64,000 nucleotides of DNA from Bacillus sp. UNC438CL73TsuS30 (GCF_000482325.1 NZ_AXVA01000026.1:17991-81990), one strand, 5' to 3'; shown: positions 35,165-43,809, numbered from the stretch's first letter. Notes: generated by a model not told the origin, from the sequence alone. Translations and numbers: made by a program.

Positions 35165-35765
35165 GGGGAGAGGTGGAAGATAAAGTAAATATGTTGGATC
35201 CGTTGATTATCTTTTAAAAAGAGACCTAATTTAATAGAAATACATGGATGTTTAGTAGTTTTAATAGAGAGTGGAAGATAAAAGGTGGGAAGTGGAAGAT
35301 AAAAGTGCAAAAATGGAAGATAAATTATTAAAACTGGAAGGTAAAGTGGCAAAACTGGTGGATAACGTTAAAATGCGTTGGTTCCTTGGATCCTGCAGAG
35401 TAGGATTTCACTGAAAATGGTAATTATCTTTTGAAAAGAGACCTATTTTGAGAGAAATACATGGGGGTTTAGTAGTTTTAATAGAGAGTGGAAGATAAAA
35501 GGTGCGAAGTGGAAGATAAAAGTGCAAAAATGGAAGCTAAATTGTTAAAACTGGAAGGAAAAGTGGGAAAACTGGTGGGTACCGTTAAAATGCGTTGATT
35601 CCTTGGATCCTGCGGAGTAGGATTTTACTGAAAATGGTGATTATCTTTTGAAAAGAGACCTATTTTGAGAGAAATACATGGGGGTTTAGTAGTTTTAATA
35701 GAGAGTGGAAGATAAAAGGAGGGAAGTGGAGGATAAAAGTGAAAAACTGGCTGATAAAGTTAAAT
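35165..35765. repeat. Tandem array of a 217-bp repeat (three copies)
   Basis: Three direct copies begin near 35205, 35422 and 35639, exactly 217 bases apart; the last is cut short. Each holds GATTATCTTTTGAAAAGAGA, ATACATGGGGGTTTAGTAG, and then a run of sub-repeats of the type GTGGAAGATAAAAG / CTGGAAGGTAAAG every 17-22 bases. A related but diverged stretch lies at 3001-3310. No gene is supported in 35047-35879. Confidence 0.9.
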
Positions 35766-35879
35766 ACATCAGGAACATGAACGTGCATTCCTAAATTAAA
35801 GCTAAACAGAACACCTGTTTTGTTGTAGAATGAAGACAATGGTGTTTTTAGAAAAATTTAGTTAGAGGTGGATTTTCGA

Positions 35880-36506
35880 TTGAATGGAACAGCACATGCA
35901 GCAATTGGGGCAGCGACAGGTTTTGTTGTTGCCAACACTATACAGGCCTCCCCTTCTACGACTCTATTTTTAATAGGATTGGGTGGGGTTTCGGGATTAG
36001 TCCCCGACCTTGACATTGATGGGAAACTTCGTGAAAAAATTACCTTATCCCATCAGGTGATCCAACTGGTGGCACAGTTGATTGGAATTTTGATGATCCT
36101 TTATAGCTTTTTTGAGGGGGCAGGGAGAGAAAAATGGTTGGGGATTGGGATTGGCTTGGTGATGATGGTGGTATCGACGAAGATCAAGCAAAAGCATATG
36201 TTGACCCTTACCGGAATCGGTGTACTAGCGGGTGGATTCTCTTTAAAGGAAATGTGGTTGATTCTACTGGGGATATATATTTTAATTGCGTCCTTTGTTC
36301 CACATCGCAGCTATACCCATTCGATATTGGGAGTGATTTTCTTCGGGGTGATTGCTTCAAAGTTAGAAGCGTCACTCGGAATGGACGGTGTCTTTTATAC
36401 ATGCATTCTAGGATACATTAGTCATCTGGTTGCTGATTTGAAAATATTGCCATGTAACAAGCGGGGCGTTAAGTTGTTTTTACCTATTTCATCGATGGAA
36501 CTATAG
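35880..36506 (+). CDS. YdjM-like membrane-bound metal-dependent hydrolase
   Basis: A 208-residue protein of the DUF457/YdjM type. TTG 35880 is preferred because AGAGGTGG lies 8 bases upstream and the product then begins with the family's MNGTAHAAIGAATG. The metal-ligand pattern is visible as HAAIG near the start, LVPDLDIDGK, and HRSYTHSILG in a later loop. Several hydrophobic helices lie between. Family members are implicated in LexA-linked and membrane functions but the reaction is unknown. Confidence 0.85.
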   Translation: MNGTAHAAIGAATGFVVANTIQASPSTTLFLIGLGGVSGLVPDLDIDGKLREKITLSHQVIQLVAQLIGILMILYSFFEGAGREKWLGIGIGLVMMVVSTKIKQKHMLTLTGIGVLAGGFSLKEMWLILLGIYILIASFVPHRSYTHSILGVIFFGVIASKLEASLGMDGVFYTCILGYISHLVADLKILPCNKRGVKLFLPISSMEL

Positions 36507-36637
36507 ATTGTAATTTACCTTGAAAATAACTCCTTTCCCACACATCTTTCAAACCTGTTGCATTAAATGTTATTGGCACCCATGAAGAATGCCAAAAAGT
36601 GGTCAACTTAAAGTATTAATAAAAAGGGGAAAAGACA

Positions 36638-37342
36638 GTGGGGAGTAGAGACAAACATAAAGGTAACCAAGACAATCGTATTCCCAGTAGTAAAGAAAAA
36701 AATAAAGATAAACACCAAGAAGGCGTTGAGTATGCCTATCCTAGCAGTAAAGAACAATATAAAGCTAAACACCAAGAAGTTATTGAGCGAGCCTATCGCA
36801 TTCCGATATTCTTAAGTACGACCACACATTTAAATGACAATCAAAGCATGTTTCTAAACCGTCTCATATTAGATATTGAGAATGCTTTGCTTTTTCCGCG
36901 TACCTTACCATTAAGTGAAAGTTATCCTGAATCCATTTTAACGGATATTCGCCGGTTGGTTTCATCAAGTTATGGAATGTTGACCATGAACTTTCGTCGA
37001 TTTCTCGTTGAGGTCGTTGAAACGAATGAAGGACCATCCCCATCGACCCCTCCGTTCTGGGAAGGATCCGTATATTCACAAGTAGAACCTTCTATGGCTT
37101 TCCAATTTGGTCTGCCTATATTATTAGTAAGGGAAGATAATACGGACGCCAATAATGGAATTTGGTCAGGCGGCATTGCCCCGCTCAACACCTTTATTGT
37201 TTGGGATTCTGAAAATCAAACGGTTGATGAATTCTTTAATACCATTGAATGGAGAGAAGCCTTTGCCAATTGGAGTGCAGAGGTAAGAAATGCTTATTAT
37301 ATTCAGACAGAGCCTAAGTTCAAGTACAGATGCGATCGATAA
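36638..37342 (+). CDS. Hypothetical protein, possible nucleoside-deoxyribosyltransferase/TIR-like fold
   Basis: A 234-residue protein starting at GTG behind AAAAGGGG. Residues 1-50 are highly charged and hold two imperfect copies of SSKE-x4-KHQE-x3-AY. From residue 55 a compact domain begins IPIFLSTTTHLNDNQSMF, then FPRTLPLSESYP, IRRLVSSSYGMLTMNFRRF, and PSMAFQFGLPILLVRE. The order (strand, phosphate-like loop, PRTL, IRxxxxSSxG, E..xAFxxGxP) is reminiscent of NDT/TIR-like domains that bind NAD or nucleosides. I do not recognise a named family. Monocistronic. Confidence 0.6.
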   Translation: MGSRDKHKGNQDNRIPSSKEKNKDKHQEGVEYAYPSSKEQYKAKHQEVIERAYRIPIFLSTTTHLNDNQSMFLNRLILDIENALLFPRTLPLSESYPESILTDIRRLVSSSYGMLTMNFRRFLVEVVETNEGPSPSTPPFWEGSVYSQVEPSMAFQFGLPILLVREDNTDANNGIWSGGIAPLNTFIVWDSENQTVDEFFNTIEWREAFANWSAEVRNAYYIQTEPKFKYRCDR

Positions 37343-37384
37343 ACTGGTATTTTATTAAGTTGAAAATATATGATTTTAACATGC

Positions 37385-37415
37385 AAAATAAGCATCGATT
37401 TCGATGCTTATTTTA
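37385..37415. terminator. Bidirectional terminator
   Basis: A 14-bp perfect inverted repeat AAAATAAGCATCGA / TCGATGCTTATTTT with a 2-base loop follows the 234-aa gene. Confidence 0.88.
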
Positions 37416-37547
37416 TTGTTTTCAGATTTCCTTTTCAAATCTGCTTTTCCTGTTGGAGTTGTAAGGGAAAGCCTTTCCGATGTATTTTATTAATAGTAAA
37501 GGAATTAATTTTATTATGTAGAAGATTACAAGGGAGGGGGAACGCAG

Positions 37548-38669
37548 ATGGGAAAACATTATGATGTGATTATTGTTGGAGCAGGGTCTATGGGAATGGC
37601 TGCGGGATATTATTTATCCAAGCTGGGCATCAAAACCTTGCTTCTAGACCAAAACAATCCACCGCATGATCAGGGAAGCCATCATGGGGAAACAAGGATT
37701 ATCCGCCATGCGTATGGGGAAGGGAAACAGTATGTTCCCCTCGTATTACGAGCACAGGAATTATGGGAACAGCTTCAGGCGGAATCGAATAAACGATTAT
37801 TTCTCCAAACCGGGGTGCTAGGTGTTGGAGCACCAGGCTCCCCTTTTATAAAAGGAGCGATCCATAGCGGCAAGGAGTATTCTTTGCCTTTTGAGGTCTT
37901 ATCTAGTGAGGAGATGACGTATCGATGGCCGGGTATTTCCTTCCCAGAAGGGTTTACCGGATGCTTTGAAACGAGGTCAGGCGTTCTGTACAGTGAACAA
38001 TGCATACAGGCTTTTCGAGACTTGGGTCTGGAAAATGGTATGACCTTACTTCCGTTTACAAAGGCTGAAAAGATTGAAGTTCATTCTAGCGGAGCAACCA
38101 TTGCAACGGCAAATGACACCTATCATTCAGATTTTGTGGTTGTAAGTGCAGGTGCATGGTCGGGGAAATTGTTAAGGGAGTTAGGATTGGATCTCTCGCT
38201 TCAGCCCACCAGGAAAACCGTTTCATGGTCGGAATGTGACCGGCAATTATATGATTCTAGCATATTTCCCGCCTTTACAGTTGATTTACTGAATGCCCAT
38301 TATTATGGGTTTCCGAGTATTGGTGGAAGTGGAGTGAAAATCGGCCGCCATGATGGGGGAGTACCGGTGGACCCGGATGAAACAGTAAGCCCGTATGGAG
38401 CGGATGATGAACAGGAGATGCGTACCTTTTTAGAGAAATACATGCCGGGAGCTAATGGCCCTTTGGTAAAAGGAAGTACCTGTTTTTATACGTTAACGCC
38501 GGATGAAGATTTTATTTTGGATCAGCATCCTCAGTACCCTCATCTGTTTATTGCTGCTGGGTTTTCGGGGCATGGATTTAAGTTTTCAAGTGTGATTGGT
38601 GAAGTCATCAGCCAGGTTGTTACAAAGGGGAAAGCGGATTACGATTTGAGTAGATTTTCAATAAGGTGA
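37548..38669 (+). CDS. Monomeric sarcosine oxidase / N-methyltryptophan oxidase-like flavoenzyme
   Basis: A 373-residue FAD protein with GGGAGGGGG before ATG. It shows the Rossmann motif VIIVGAGSMGMAAGYYLSKLG, then SHHGETRIIRHAYGEG, which is characteristic of MSOX/SolA. The cysteine in KGSTCFYTLTPDEDF is the usual covalent flavin attachment site. FSGHGFKFSSVIGE near the C-terminus completes the family pattern. It would oxidatively demethylate sarcosine or another N-methyl amino acid to amine, formaldehyde and H2O2. Length matches SolA. Followed by hairpin repeats. Confidence 0.92.
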   Translation: MGKHYDVIIVGAGSMGMAAGYYLSKLGIKTLLLDQNNPPHDQGSHHGETRIIRHAYGEGKQYVPLVLRAQELWEQLQAESNKRLFLQTGVLGVGAPGSPFIKGAIHSGKEYSLPFEVLSSEEMTYRWPGISFPEGFTGCFETRSGVLYSEQCIQAFRDLGLENGMTLLPFTKAEKIEVHSSGATIATANDTYHSDFVVVSAGAWSGKLLRELGLDLSLQPTRKTVSWSECDRQLYDSSIFPAFTVDLLNAHYYGFPSIGGSGVKIGRHDGGVPVDPDETVSPYGADDEQEMRTFLEKYMPGANGPLVKGSTCFYTLTPDEDFILDQHPQYPHLFIAAGFSGHGFKFSSVIGEVISQVVTKGKADYDLSRFSIR

Positions 38670-38673
38670 TAAT

Positions 38674-38780
38674 GTCCATGGGGACGGTTCTGTCGGCTTT
38701 TTTTGTCAGAGAGATGAAAAAATAGACCAAGAGAACTGTCTCTGTGGACCTCTTCAGAGAACCATCGGAACCGCCCCTAT
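38674..38780. repeat. GGGACGGTTCT-type hairpin repeat, copy 6 (compound)
   Basis: CCATGGGGACGGTTCTGTCGG pairs with CAAGAGAACTGTCTCTGTGG. A further partial arm, AGAGAACCATCGGAACCGCCCCTATGG, follows. It looks like two nested or successive copies that have drifted. Confidence 0.65.
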
Positions 38781-38889
38781 GGTATTCAGAACGATATGCT
38801 TTAAGTCTTCCCGCATAAGGGATGTTTCTATTATTGCTAATTAAGATTCAACTGCGAAAGTTGAGTTATTATAAAATAATTAACTAGAG

Positions 38890-38958
38890 CTGTCCAAGTT
38901 CATTTTGGGGCTATAGAGAATGTTCTAATAGCTCGTCTTCTGTCCAACTCCTCTTCAT
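38890..38958 (-). pseudogene. Possible Tn3-family transposase 5' remnant
   Basis: On the minus strand, GGGAGAGACAGAC precedes an ATG reading MKRSWTEDELLEHSL, stop, then PQNELGQL. This resembles the start of DUF4158/Tn3 transposases as I remember it (WTxEELIEHxTLLPxELxLL). Only about 23 codons align and one is a stop. No other trace of the element is seen. The rest of 38781-39162 holds no gene I can support. Confidence 0.35.
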
Positions 38959-39162
38959 GTCTGTCTCTCCCTATATATGTAATATTTCTACCTTAGGTAA
39001 AGATAAACAATAAAAAAAAGTCTTATTCGGCCTATAATTCAAGTATTAAATATCTACTTTGCGGTCTATGACAGCAACCCTGTGATCAAGCCTAGATGAA
39101 AAAATGGAATTTTTGTATTATAGGTACACAGAGCTAAGTAAGAATGAAAGGGTGTGTTCCGA

Positions 39163-40794
39163 GTGAAGAATACTGTATTGTTAGTCATGGACGATATAGA
39201 GGTTATCGAACTTATTAGAGATATCATTGCAGAATATGACTTTCCCTTTGTGCTTGACGTTTGCAACAGCAAAGATTATTTGGAAATGAGGCTGTCCTTC
39301 GATACCTATCCCTCTGTTACCGTGATTGATTTTGATTGCTTTTTGAAAGATGAGAAACAGCAAATATTGGACCACTTAAAGTACAGTCAGTCCGAATCAA
39401 GAATTGTGATTGTAAAAGATCAGTACCGTGACGAGGAAATGAGAAGTTATTTTAAAAACGGAGCGATTGACTGCTTGAAAAAACCGCTGCACAAGGAAAT
39501 GGTTTGTTGCCTGTTCCATGAATGTAAAAGGCAATGGCAACGTAGAGGGACTGAAACAAAGGGCGACATCGAAGGGTTTATGTCTTCGCTTAGGATTAGT
39601 TTGGCATACGATCTTTTATACGGCAATATCAGACAGTCAAAAGAAATTTGGGATAAAAGCAAGTTGGTAGGGTTGACTTCTTTGCCCAATACGGTAATGG
39701 TGATTCAAATTGACAACTTTATTGGGCTCACTAAAGACAAAAATAAGCAATGGCAGAACTCCATACGCAATGACATCATTATTTCTATTCGGAATTTTCT
39801 GATCACTAAGTTAGATGAAATGCTGGTCATCGGTACGGCCATTGACAAGTTTGCGGTTTTGTTATCCATTCCTGTACAAAAAAGGGAAACTGAATACAAG
39901 GAATTTGCTAAAAGCCATGCGGAAAATCTAAAAGCATACATTAAAGAGAACATGGGCTATACTTTGACCATCGGAATCGGAAATTATTACGAAGATGCGC
40001 GAAATGTGTCTATTTCCTATCAGGAAGCGCTATACGCGCAAAAATATAAATTTTTTTCTGGTAATGACTCGGTAATTCACATTAATGATGTAAAACCTTT
40101 TTCCAATGACGTAGTACTGCTGCCCAATGTGGATGTGATGTCGATTACAAGCAAACTGACAATGGGTGATTTTATCGGTGTAAAACAAAGCATTGAAGAT
40201 CTGCTGCGGACTTGGCTAGACCAGAAGAACATCGAACCTGAGGCATTTCGATTACGGATTCTAGAATTACTGACGACATTTGTACGAGCAGCAGTCAATG
40301 CAGGAGCTGAAACGAAAGAGATTTTTTCCATGAATCTTCAATATGCGACACAATTGAATACCATCGAAAGTTTGGCGGAGATGAAAAAATGGTTCGAGGA
40401 GGTGGTTGACCGCTTTCTAGAGCAGGTTTGGGTGAATCACAACGAGCATACTCTCCGGTCTGTTCAACAAGCAATACAATACATTGAGAGGTTTGCTTTC
40501 AAACCGATTACATTAGAACAGGTATCTAATCATGTACATTTGAGTCCCAATTATTTCAGCAGTATTTTTAAAAGTACAACTGGCAGCTCCTTTGTAGAAT
40601 ATATTACGCAGCTGCGAATGGAAAAAGCGAAAGCGATGCTCCAGGATCTGAACTATACAGTGTATCACATTGCTCATGAAGTAGGTTATGGTAATCCACG
40701 TTATTTTTGCCGAGTGTTCAAGATGTATGTAGGCAAAACACCGAGCCAATATCGGAATTCAATGGTTCAATCACATTTGAATTCTTGTAATTAA
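39163..40794 (+). CDS. Response regulator with AraC-type DNA-binding domain (YesN-like)
   Basis: About 543 residues. GTG 39163 is preferred over GTG 39154, which touches the AAAGGG site. Residues 1-120 form a receiver domain with an acidic pair (MDDIE), the phospho-acceptor region VTVIDFDCF and the lysine in CLKKPLHKE. The middle contains LTIGIGNYYEDARNVSISYQEA, a degenerate GGDEF-like module seen in many YesN-type proteins. Residues 440-543 are two AraC helix-turn-helix units (ITLEQVSNHVHLSPNYFSSIF and YTVYHIAHEVGYGNPRYFCR). No partner kinase is adjacent. It precedes the ferritin-like/lyase genes and probably controls them. Confidence 0.9.
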   Translation: MKNTVLLVMDDIEVIELIRDIIAEYDFPFVLDVCNSKDYLEMRLSFDTYPSVTVIDFDCFLKDEKQQILDHLKYSQSESRIVIVKDQYRDEEMRSYFKNGAIDCLKKPLHKEMVCCLFHECKRQWQRRGTETKGDIEGFMSSLRISLAYDLLYGNIRQSKEIWDKSKLVGLTSLPNTVMVIQIDNFIGLTKDKNKQWQNSIRNDIIISIRNFLITKLDEMLVIGTAIDKFAVLLSIPVQKRETEYKEFAKSHAENLKAYIKENMGYTLTIGIGNYYEDARNVSISYQEALYAQKYKFFSGNDSVIHINDVKPFSNDVVLLPNVDVMSITSKLTMGDFIGVKQSIEDLLRTWLDQKNIEPEAFRLRILELLTTFVRAAVNAGAETKEIFSMNLQYATQLNTIESLAEMKKWFEEVVDRFLEQVWVNHNEHTLRSVQQAIQYIERFAFKPITLEQVSNHVHLSPNYFSSIFKSTTGSSFVEYITQLRMEKAKAMLQDLNYTVYHIAHEVGYGNPRYFCRVFKMYVGKTPSQYRNSMVQSHLNSCN

Positions 40795-40814
40795 TCTCAC
40801 AATAACCATCATGC

Positions 40815-40880
40815 AAACGCATATATCTTTCCTGTTCGATCTTTAGAAAAAGGTCGTAGGAGCGATATATGCGTTTTTTA
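40815..40880 (+). terminator. Terminator after the AraC-type response regulator
   Basis: Stem AAACGCATATATC / GATATATGCGTTT with a long loop, then TTTTTT. Confidence 0.75.
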
Positions 40881-40953
40881 ACAAAGGAAAAAAATCAGAA
40901 GAAAGGGGAGCATATCGTACAATTATGACCTTACTAGATCAAAGTAATCGGTG

Positions 40954-41033
40954 GTAAAGTTATTACAAGAATTAAAACATTCTTACAGTGTTAAAGTCAT
41001 TAAAAGAATTAGAGCATTCTTGTAAAAAAATTA
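40954..41033 (+). promoter_or_regulatory. 37-bp direct repeats before the ferritin-like gene
   Basis: Two copies of AGAATTAAAACATTCTTAC / AGAATTAGAGCATTCTTGT start at 40968 and 41005, 37 bases apart, each inside a wider similar frame beginning AAGT(T/C)ATTA. Each core holds an inverted AGAAT-ATTCT. Direct repeats of this spacing suit an AraC-type activator, and such a regulator is encoded immediately upstream. Confidence 0.5.
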
Positions 41034-41053
41034 AATTCATAGGAGGAGTTACG

Positions 41054-41707
41054 ATGAAACACGATGAGTTTTGGAACGAATTCAACGCAATAAAAAAGGA
41101 ATTAATGGAGGTTGCTCAAGAAAGTGCCGAGAAATTCTGGGCAAGAGAAGACCTGACACGTGATGAAGTGATAAAATCACTTATTCCCCGAGATTGGTTA
41201 GAAATAGCCTACGTCTTTTTCCTTGGAACGCAGTTGAACAAGTATTGGCACAAATTTGACCGTGGGCTAGTTACCGCAATGTGCAAACATATGTGGGACG
41301 AAGCACGCCACTACGAACTGATAAGCCGAATTATTGAGAAGTATGGCTACACGGTGCCGACCGCGCCACCTGAGCAGAACAAGGGCTGGGACAATCTTCA
41401 CTGGGAGGCATTGGAAAAGGATTTTGTCTGTGCTGTTGCCGTCTGGAATGTTTCCGAGACCTCAACAGTTTTGACAATGGATCTCATGATAGACGGATGC
41501 CGCCGGATTGGCTTGGATGATTTGGCACGAGTCTACGAACAAATCAAAAAGGACGAAGAATTCCACACCAAGCTAGGAGAAACGATTGTGCAAAAGTACT
41601 GTACAACGGATGAATTGCGTGCTAATGCGATCTGGGGAGCGCGCAAGCTGCGTGAAAACATGATTCGTTATTGGCAAGGGGTTTTCACCACACCAGCGGT
41701 ATCATAG
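41054..41707 (+). CDS. Ferritin-like (putative di-iron) protein
   Basis: A 217-residue helical protein starting at ATG 41054 behind AGGAGGAG. Two ExxH motifs are visible in helices about residue 90 (MWDEARHYELISR) and about 180 (KKDEEFHTKLGE), with a further Glu in VWNVSETSTVLTMD. That spacing fits a four-helix di-iron centre, though the first-helix carboxylate is not obvious (FFLGTQLNKYW has Gln). It might be an oxygenase or N-oxygenase, or a non-catalytic relative. It lies 26 bases before an ammonia-lyase homologue and is likely cotranscribed with it. No named family is recognised. Confidence 0.7.
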   Translation: MKHDEFWNEFNAIKKELMEVAQESAEKFWAREDLTRDEVIKSLIPRDWLEIAYVFFLGTQLNKYWHKFDRGLVTAMCKHMWDEARHYELISRIIEKYGYTVPTAPPEQNKGWDNLHWEALEKDFVCAVAVWNVSETSTVLTMDLMIDGCRRIGLDDLARVYEQIKKDEEFHTKLGETIVQKYCTTDELRANAIWGARKLRENMIRYWQGVFTTPAVS

Positions 41708-41733
41708 AAATCATGAAGAAAAGGGAGACGATA

Positions 41734-43251
41734 ATGATGGAACTGACTCCGAGTATAGACAGCAATCAGGGGCAAGTGATTTTGGATGTTAACAGCAGGG
41801 TTACCCTGCAAGATCTAGTTCGCGTTGCAAGGGGATTTGCAACCGTTTCAGCAGAGCACGGAGTTGTTGAGAAGATTGAAAAGGCCCGCCAAGTCGTAGA
41901 CCACTTCATTAATGAGAGTGCTCCCCCCATTTATGGATTAACAACCGGGCTCGGTTCGCTCAAAAAGGTTCGAGTATCTAATGAACTCCTACTCGATTAT
42001 AACCAGGCAGTTATTATGGATCATGCGGTTGCCGTTGGTCCGGAAGCGCCACTTGATGTGGTAAGAGGGACAATGTTTGCCCGATTGGCTGCGCTTGCAA
42101 CTGGTGGATCGGGAGTAACGCCAGAAACGTTTCTTGGATTGTTGGCGCTTTTAAATTCAGGGGTAATTCCCGTCGTTCGTATGCTTGGCTCGGTAGGAGA
42201 AGCAGATTTGGCCCCCTTGGCGGATATTGGAACGGTTTTGATTGGAAAAGGTGAGGCTTGGTACAAAGGGACAAGGATGCAGGGGGATTTGGCCTTGTCC
42301 AAGGCTGGTATTGAGCGCCTCACTCTTCAGCCAAAGGACGGGTTGATTCTAGTTGGCGCTAACAGCTTTTCAGCAGCGGTAGCCGGTATAGCACTTTGGG
42401 ATATCCAGCGTGATGCACAATGGTCAGAGGTTGCTGCTACTCTGTCATGGGCAGCGTTTCGGGCAAACAGTAGCACATTAAATGTAGACATTATCCGGCA
42501 ACGCGGTCCGGAAGCTGTAAATGTGGGACAACGTCTGCTGGCTATGCTACACGAAACTAAATATCAACCTCAGAGCATACAGGATCCGCTCTCTTTCAGA
42601 TGTATTCCGCAGGTTCACGGAGCACTTGCCGGTGCCATAGCCCGGACTGAGACGGCCGTTCTAGCTGAATTGACTCATTCTCTGGATAATCCAATGGTAG
42701 ATGTGTCGGCTAATCACCTCTTCTCAAACGGAAACTTTGATCCGACAGAGATGGTATTGCATTGTGATAGCTTGCGGAATGCACTCTATCGAATCATTGT
42801 GATGTTGGAGCGACGGGCAGGAAAGCTACTCTCCTCCCATTTCTCTGGGCTTCCAACCGGATTAACATCTGCTGAAGGATATTCCGGGCTTGATATCCTG
42901 CCTTATACATTGATTTCGCTAACGGGCGAGGCAACACGCTTGGCACAGGTGGCAGCTGTTCAAAGCGGAATGGCTGCAGAGGGAATTGATGACATTGGCT
43001 CCTCAGCAGCACAATCCGCCATCAACCTGCGGAAGCTGGAAAGCATCTGGCGCACGATGATAGCGATTGAAATGGTAGTTGCTGTACGCGCACTTCAGCT
43101 CGCTGATGTGAAACCCGGTCCTTTTATACAGCAAATTAAAGATACCTTGGAAGCGGTAATAGATGGCAAGGAAACGCCGGCAGAAAAGGTACGGGCGATT
43201 GAACACTTTATACAGTCAAATGACTGTTTTCAGGTTGGCCATTTGCAATAA
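41734..43251 (+). CDS. Aromatic amino acid lyase (HAL/PAL) family protein lacking the MIO triad
   Basis: A 505-residue protein of the histidine/phenylalanine ammonia-lyase fold. GGGAG precedes ATG 41734. Family landmarks are the catalytic-loop tyrosine in PPIYGLTTGLGS, the DPLSFRCIPQVHGAL box, SLDNPMVD and SNGNFDP. The cofactor loop, normally GSVGASGDLAPLAH, reads GSVGEADLAPLADIG (E156-A157-D158). The Ala-Ser-Gly that cyclises to MIO is therefore absent and the loop is one residue shorter. Classical ammonia elimination is unlikely; a substrate with a better leaving group or a different reaction is implied. It follows the ferritin-like gene in an apparent operon. Confidence 0.9.
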   Translation: MMELTPSIDSNQGQVILDVNSRVTLQDLVRVARGFATVSAEHGVVEKIEKARQVVDHFINESAPPIYGLTTGLGSLKKVRVSNELLLDYNQAVIMDHAVAVGPEAPLDVVRGTMFARLAALATGGSGVTPETFLGLLALLNSGVIPVVRMLGSVGEADLAPLADIGTVLIGKGEAWYKGTRMQGDLALSKAGIERLTLQPKDGLILVGANSFSAAVAGIALWDIQRDAQWSEVAATLSWAAFRANSSTLNVDIIRQRGPEAVNVGQRLLAMLHETKYQPQSIQDPLSFRCIPQVHGALAGAIARTETAVLAELTHSLDNPMVDVSANHLFSNGNFDPTEMVLHCDSLRNALYRIIVMLERRAGKLLSSHFSGLPTGLTSAEGYSGLDILPYTLISLTGEATRLAQVAAVQSGMAAEGIDDIGSSAAQSAINLRKLESIWRTMIAIEMVVAVRALQLADVKPGPFIQQIKDTLEAVIDGKETPAEKVRAIEHFIQSNDCFQVGHLQ

Positions 43252-43398
43252 ATAAAAGAAGAACTTAGGCTAATCCCAAATTTTGATAGCTTAGAGAGAT
43301 TCAGATTTCCACATTTTTATTAAACAAGCCTTAAAGCAATTAATCCATTTGTTTTTTCTGTAGTACATTGGTCAAAATTGGAAAGGAACTGATTAAAA

Positions 43399-43809
43399 AT
43401 GGGTAAAATGACGTTAGAGCTTGCAAAAAAATTGATTGAAAGCTCGGAAACTGAAGCGAAAAAGATTGGTGTCTCAATGGTTATAGCAATTGTGGATGAA
43501 GGTGGGAACTTTGTTGCCTGCCACCGGATGGATGATGCTTGGCTCGCCAGTATTGAAATTGCCCAAAATAAAGCGTGGACATCCGTAGCTCTCAAAACGG
43601 CAACCTCAAATTTAGCTGATGCAACTGTTCCTCAAGCCGAGCTGTATGGGCTGAATACGACAAATCAAGGCCGTCTTGTCGTGTTTGGAGGAGGAATTCC
43701 ACTTGTCAAAGATGGGAAGGTTATTGGAGCGGTTGGCGTAAGCGGAAGCTCAGTTCCCCATGATATACAGGTTGCAGAGGCGGCAGTTGCTACGTTTGAA
43801 ACAATTTAA
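43399..43809 (+). CDS. HbpS/GlcG-like (DUF336) heme-degrading/binding family protein
   Basis: A 136-residue protein with AAAGGAAC before ATG. The pattern MTLELAKKLIESSETEAKKI, then MVIAIVDEGGNFVACHRMD, IAQNKAWTSVAL, VVFGGGIPLVKDGKVIGAVGVSGSS and a C-terminal AEAAVATFE is that of the HbpS/GlcG family. Members bind heme or small cofactors and often sit in catabolic clusters of unknown chemistry. It follows the MIO-less lyase by 147 bases. Confidence 0.88.
   Translation: MGKMTLELAKKLIESSETEAKKIGVSMVIAIVDEGGNFVACHRMDDAWLASIEIAQNKAWTSVALKTATSNLADATVPQAELYGLNTTNQGRLVVFGGGIPLVKDGKVIGAVGVSGSSVPHDIQVAEAAVATFETI

Noticed and set aside
35152..35352. Minus-strand ORF of 66 codons rich in YLP
   Set aside because: It is produced by the TGGAAGATAAA repeat read backwards; it has no ribosome site and does not continue through the array.
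35165..35765. CRISPR array
   Set aside because: The unit is 217 bases with diverged internal sub-repeats of 17-22 bases; there are no uniform repeats separated by unique spacers and no cas genes.
41671..41733. Earlier start for the lyase at 41734 (including ATG 41713)
   Set aside because: It would overlap the ferritin-like gene, and only ATG 41734/41737 has a ribosome site at the right distance.
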